A DNA stretch of 64,000 nucleotides. Source: Plectrocnemia conspersa. Its lineage: Eukaryota; Arthropoda; Insecta; Trichoptera; Polycentropodidae. Each line of letters opens with the position of its first letter. The stretch's first letter is position 1. Under the pieces are notes generated by a model. The model had not been told where the DNA came from. It was given only the letters and a program-made list of their open reading frames with translations, and searched no databases. The stretch is from contig VTFK01000142.1 of the NCBI GenBank assembly GCA_009617715.1, forward strand, positions 62,001-126,000, in the 5' to 3' direction. Position numbers and translations under genes: made by a program. Of this stretch, positions 60,370 through 64,000 are shown in pieces.

Positions 60370-61190
60370 GCAAACTTTTCGTCAACACCAACCCACCGTC
60401 GGCAAAGTTGCTTGCATTCAAAATGGCGGCGGCAAAGTTGGCCACTACACCGGACTGCACTTTCCTTCCCCGCGCGCTAAAGTTGGCAGTATCGATCGCT
60501 CTGAACTGCGAAACTGGGTCTCCAGTGTTGCGTCCTCCTCTGTTGAGTCTGGCAGCCGCCGAATCTGCAGCCGAACTTTGGCAATGACTCGGAGCACTTG
60601 AAGCTTTTAATCGTCGAAGTTGCCTCTCAGTCTCAGACAGGGGCGCAGCAATCCTTGAACTGCGGCGGCCCGCAAACTTTGTTTTACAGGACTTTTCCGA
60701 CTTGTTTTCAAGGTCGACTCTTAAAACAAACCCCCCACTGCTCAAACTTGGCCAACTCTGCCGACAATTTACAAATTCCATACATACATATATAGGGCAC
60801 AAACTAACTACTTTTAATAGTGAAAGTTCAAGCGCCGGTTTATAGATCTTAATCAAATTCGCGTCGGGACTTTTTCCCGGGCAAAAGTTTCTACATTACC
60901 ACCGAGCGCGGGAGTGGGGGTCTCTCTGTCTGTATCGGCGCCAAACTTTCGTCGGACAACTTCGCCGCTTCGTCTGATGACTTTACATTTGTTTTTCTGT
61001 TTGTAAACAACGGCTGACTTTGGCCGTCGGAGTCAGCTGATCCTCGCAAGGAAAACTACTAACCAAGGTCGGGCCTCGGAAGCCGACTGTTTGAAACTAT
61101 TCAAAACTGCACAGGGTCTAGACTATGCGCCATTGTCAAGGTCATTTGGCAAACTTTGCGATGGTTCAAGTTGGTCGATTAGCAAAGTTT
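60370..61190. promoter_or_regulatory. GC island with dense AACTTT/AAAGTT motif cluster
   Basis: Eleven exact AACTTT or AAAGTT words start at 60373, 60404, 60434, 60479, 60574, 60675, 60823, 60884, 60944, 61152 and 61184. Many are embedded in GGCAAAGTTGGC- or GCAAACTTTG-like contexts. About 0.4 would be expected by chance in 820 bp at even base use. Frames open here on both strands (up to 189 codons minus) share the motif-derived words and have no domain. A dense enhancer-like or promoter element is the simplest reading. The factor is unknown. Confidence 0.5.
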
Positions 61191-61926
61191 TCACCGAAGA
61201 TTGATAAAACAGTGAAATAATCGCGTTTTGCCGCTATTTGACCCGCAAACTAGTGACCACGACGTGCCGACAAGATTTTGCTGTTTATGTTGCTCTTCTC
61301 ATGCAGTATTATCGATATTGTTTATTGAAATCTAATTCAACCTGACATTACGTGTTTTTATTAAGTTTTAAAACTCTTCAGTTTTTGAGTATTTCTGTCA
61401 TTAAGAATTTCGTCTTTATTTGACACTTAACCTGTGTTAAGCGTTTCTCACAGTAGACTTTTTTTCTACCTTTCAGAAAGTTTTTTTATTGTTGAGATGT
61501 GTGTTTTTGTAAACCCTAAGGGTATAGTTTCACATTGGATAAACTCGTCTTATATATGATTCTTGTTGTCTTCTCGTGTTCTTATAATCTTTTTAGGGAA
61601 TCATCAGTTGCCTTTAGTATTTTATATATCATCTTCTGAGAAAATATTTTTTTAGGTTTAATATTATTTATTATTTGCCTTTACATCACACTATCGCAAA
61701 CACAAATCTTACATAACTTAACGTTAACTAAATTTGCCATAATTTATTTGTAGTTTCCAACAATAAATAATTAGTCATTTCCCATTTTAACCTACTATTC
61801 CTAATTGTAACTTCAACGAAATGTTAGTGACGTGCTGTTTTTATAATCACACATTATATAATCTCGTAGGTTAGTCTCACCAAAGTTATTTTTATTCGTG
61901 CACCGTGAAAAAGCTTGTGATTTAAA
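61191..61926. other. Mixed, mostly AT-rich DNA
   Basis: Possible further decayed repeat unit (AACCTACTATTCCTAATTG near 61790), otherwise nothing recognised. Confidence 0.35.
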
Positions 61927-62094
61927 TTGTGACTATCAGCAGACTTTCTAATAAGAATTTATAAGCTTATCTAAAATATTCAAACTTTTTTCCTACGATT
62001 TAATTATGCCATTATTTTTAATTAACATAATCTATCCCACAAACTGGTGATCTCGACCTAATCAACAAGACAAGAGTTTACCAAGTTTTCTGTA

Positions 62095-62112
62095 ACCTAA
62101 CCTAACCTAACA
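62095..62112. repeat. Telomere-like CCTAA run
   Basis: About three CCTAA units (complement of the insect telomere repeat TTAGG), directly next to the A tail of the R1-clade element. The same motif ends the corresponding part of unit 2 (63641-63656), so it belongs to the tandem unit. Confidence 0.6.
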
Positions 62113-63125
62113 TTTTTTTTATGAGGAGAGGGAATCTTCGAAAGTTTTCACCAGCTTCTAGGTTGCTGGTGATTGTGCCGGATTCCGCTGCTAGCAACGA
62201 AAACCTCTCCCCAGCTCTCTCCTGGACGGCCGGTACTATCGTTAGCTCGTCCAATTTAGAGACTCTGTCCCGTTAGGGCCGCTATCTTTCGCTGTCTTTC
62301 AGCTTCTTCTTTGATCTTCAAGACATCAGACGCGTAGTCCGTCCATGCCTCCCAGTTACGCCGGCTCACAGCATGGATTGAGCCATAGTGTCTGTTGATG
62401 CAGGCCTTCCTATGACTCTCTCTAGTGCCGTTCTGTTTGCCAACCACGCTGTGCACTTGAAGACGGTATGCTTTGCGTCGTCGTTTTCAGAGGTGTCGTA
62501 ATGGATCTTTCTGTCTTGCCGATCCTCGTAGTGTATTGGCCAAAGCAGCCGTGCCTTGCGTCAAATGGTACGATAGCTCAATGCCGTGTGTCCTTCCCGT
62601 CCAGAAGGATAGGTCACCGACGAGTCTGTGTGTCCACCTACCCTTGGTAGACTCGTTCTATCTGCGCTACCACTGTGCGGTTGGGACCTTTCTAGCAGCT
62701 TCTTTCTCCTGCCTGTAATATATTGCCTGCCTTTCTAGTGCGAGGATGTCTAGCGGCGGTATGCCGCAAAGGGCAAGTATGGCATCTTCGGACACAGTTC
62801 TATAAGCGGAAGCTACCCTAAGGGCGCTTCTGCGCTAGACTCTCGCCAGCGTTATTCCTGGTCCTATATGTTTTTGTGGCTTGTTAAGAACCACATATAG
62901 GGCCACCGTAGAGAAAGGACCGAGTGGACCGCCTTGTTGTACATTTGTCTTTTTTACTGTTTGGGTTCACACATGTTCGGCATTAGCCTGGTAATGTCTT
63001 CCACGACTCTCGCGGCTTTAGCTGCAGCTACTTCCGCGTAGGCTACAAAGCGCAGCTTCTCGTCGATATGCACGCCTAGGTCTTATGGATTATTTCTGAT
63101 CCATTCCATGCTATCCTGGGCATAA
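62113..63125 (-). mobile_element. R1-clade non-LTR retrotransposon, 3' part, antisense
   Basis: On the minus strand: DLGVHIDEKLRFVAYAEVAA, AAKAARVVEDITRLMPNM, VHSVLS, RRSALRVASAYRTVSEDAIL, GIPPLDILALERQ, STKGRWTHRLVGDLSFWTGR, GHGCFGQY-like words, then NDDAKHTVFKC (end of a C-terminal zinc finger), LERVIGRPASTDTMAQSML and NWEAWTDYASDVLKIKEEAE. This order belongs to the R1 clade. It carries stops and frameshifts, lacks the catalytic RT and endonuclease, and ends in eight A (TTTTTTTT at 62113-62120) next to TTAGG-like repeats. Confidence 0.8.
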
Positions 63126-63440
63126 ACTAATCTAACCTAACATCAACTCAATTGGGCTAACGAATTAATTAGAAATTGCGTAATCTGATAGAATTTTAGA
63201 TTTAAACCTAAAAAATTTACACATGGAGATATTTTTTATGTTTATTTATTTTACTTGTAAAATGTTTTTTCATTTTTTTTTTTACTTATACTATGTTTTT
63301 ATATTTCGTTCTTGTAAACTAAAAAATATATATAAACCAGCAGCTTTATTATTTTAATGTATTCTTGATTCTATACAAATATAAAAATATATTTAAATAT
63401 TGTCGTATACAAAATGTGTGCTTATTACATCTTAGTCAGA

Positions 63441-64000
63441 GTTAGGTTAGGTTAGGTTCAAAAATGTTAGTGGTTTAGATTGTTAATATTGGCAGACTTT
63501 TTAATAAGAGTTTATAAGCTAATCTAAAATTTATCCGATTTTTCTTACGATTTAGCCATTATTTTTAATGACCACAATCTACCCCTTAAAATGATAAAAT
63601 CTGTGTAATCAACAAGGCAATACTGTACAAAGTATTCTTTAACCTAACCTAACCTAGCATAGCACAGCATAATCCAATCTAACCTAACATCAACACTTCA
63701 TGGTTAGGCTAACGATTTAATTATCATTTGCTTAATCTGACACAATTTTACATATAAAAGTAACTAGTAAAAAAATATATTTCTTAAATTCATCCTGTTT
63801 CATAATATTTTTTTTATTTTATACTTTTTTTTTGTAGACAAGAAAATATATTATAAGCCAGCCATGGTTTATTACCAGTAACTTTAATGTATGTATTTAA
63901 ATGTTGCAAAAATAGGAATGTATACAAAGTGTGTTTATTACATTTTGTTATGGGTTAAGGGTTACAAAAGTTAAATTGCAAAAAACTAAAAGAATATGAT
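63441..64000. repeat. Tandem repeat unit 2, runs off the window
   Basis: It starts with GTTAGGTTAGGTTAGGTT, then the block shared with 61927-62112, an intact junction without a LINE (CATAGCACAGCATAATCCAA near 63658), then the right part as in unit 1. Further units may follow outside the window. Confidence 0.6.

Larger units (their letters stand above)
61927..63440. repeat. Tandem repeat unit 1, split by an R1-clade LINE
   Basis: The left part (61927-62112) aligns with 63475-63660: CAGACTTT.TAATAAGA.TTTATAAGCT-ATCTAAAAT, the CATTATTTTTAAT block, AATCAACAAG.CAA, then TAACCTAACCTAACCTA. The right part (63126-63440) aligns with 63685 to the window end: CTAACCTAACATCAAC, GGCTAACGA.TTAATTA, TATATAA.CCAGC, GTATACAAA.TGTG. 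Removing the LINE leaves about 500 bp. Confidence 0.65.

Noticed and set aside
60287..60856. 189-codon minus-strand open frame
   Set aside because: The frame is made largely of the repeated AACTTT/AAAGTT motif contexts (ANF/SNF words), overlaps open + strand frames and has no known domain.
1..64000. CRISPR arrays, operons, phage or bacterial genes
   Set aside because: No spaced short repeats, ribosome binding sites or bacterial coding density. All recognisable content is eukaryotic and insect-like.

Overview
The window looks like nuclear DNA from an insect. It is strongly AT-rich, carries CCTAA/TTAGG runs (the usual insect telomere unit), and holds insect-type transposable elements: BEL/Pao, R1-clade LINE, other LINEs, mariner, hAT and Tigger/pogo. 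The order cannot be fixed from sequence alone. No complete host gene is present. Only two short stretches look like possible host coding exons, both on the + strand and phase-compatible: 27955-27998 and 57239-57309. If both are real, most of the window is intron of one long gene. About twenty-five GC-richer islands of 200-700 bp, spaced a few kb apart in AT-rich DNA, resemble the non-coding landscape of a regulatory gene desert. That reading is inference.

Region 1-12.2 kb: AT-rich DNA, a duplicated repeat with hAT-like CAGTGTTTCTAAACCTG termini (2817-3050, 3752-3985), a possible solo LTR (5121-5320), then the best-defined feature, a 5.0-kb BEL/Pao LTR retrotransposon (6890-11902). Its two 253-bp LTRs look identical and it has a perfect ATAGA target duplication. 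It landed inside the catalytic ADD motif of an older, decayed reverse transcriptase fragment. The BEL copy is defective: its pol frame has an in-frame TAG and an in-frame internal deletion removing most of RNase H and the integrase N-terminus.

Region 12.2-28 kb: a 1.25-kb imperfect palindrome centred near 13338 (possible long hairpin RNA), a tRNA-derived SINE, smaller palindromes, an old cluster of LINE and mariner fragments (21.5-22.9 kb), a hAT transposase remnant (27.3-27.9 kb), and the first candidate exon.

Region 28-41 kb: dominated by one non-LTR retrotransposon family. One copy (28.8-32.1 kb) has been split by an 827-bp hAT element with a perfect 8-bp target duplication and by a Tigger/pogo-like element. 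Another (38.46-40.25 kb) has been split by an antisense relative. These two LINE copies share a 12-bp 3' terminal stem-loop with a compensatory base-pair change. A mariner N-terminal fragment lies at 34.06-34.3 kb and a TGTCCG motif cluster at 37.02-37.31 kb.

Region 41-64 kb: more GC islands, further SINE copies, a LINE remnant (47.0-47.3 kb), a 235-bp snap-back MITE (51.33-51.57 kb), the second candidate exon, a Tigger/pogo remnant with TIRs and TA duplications (58.98-59.73 kb), a dense AACTTT/AAAGTT motif cluster in a GC island (60.37-61.19 kb), and a roughly 0.5-kb tandem repeat in which an R1-clade LINE lies antisense within TTAGG-like repeats (61.9-64.0 kb). I saw no prokaryotic system, CRISPR array, rRNA or intact tRNA. 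The most interesting content is nested transposon architecture, possible regulatory motif clusters and the candidate exons, not a clear new pathway.
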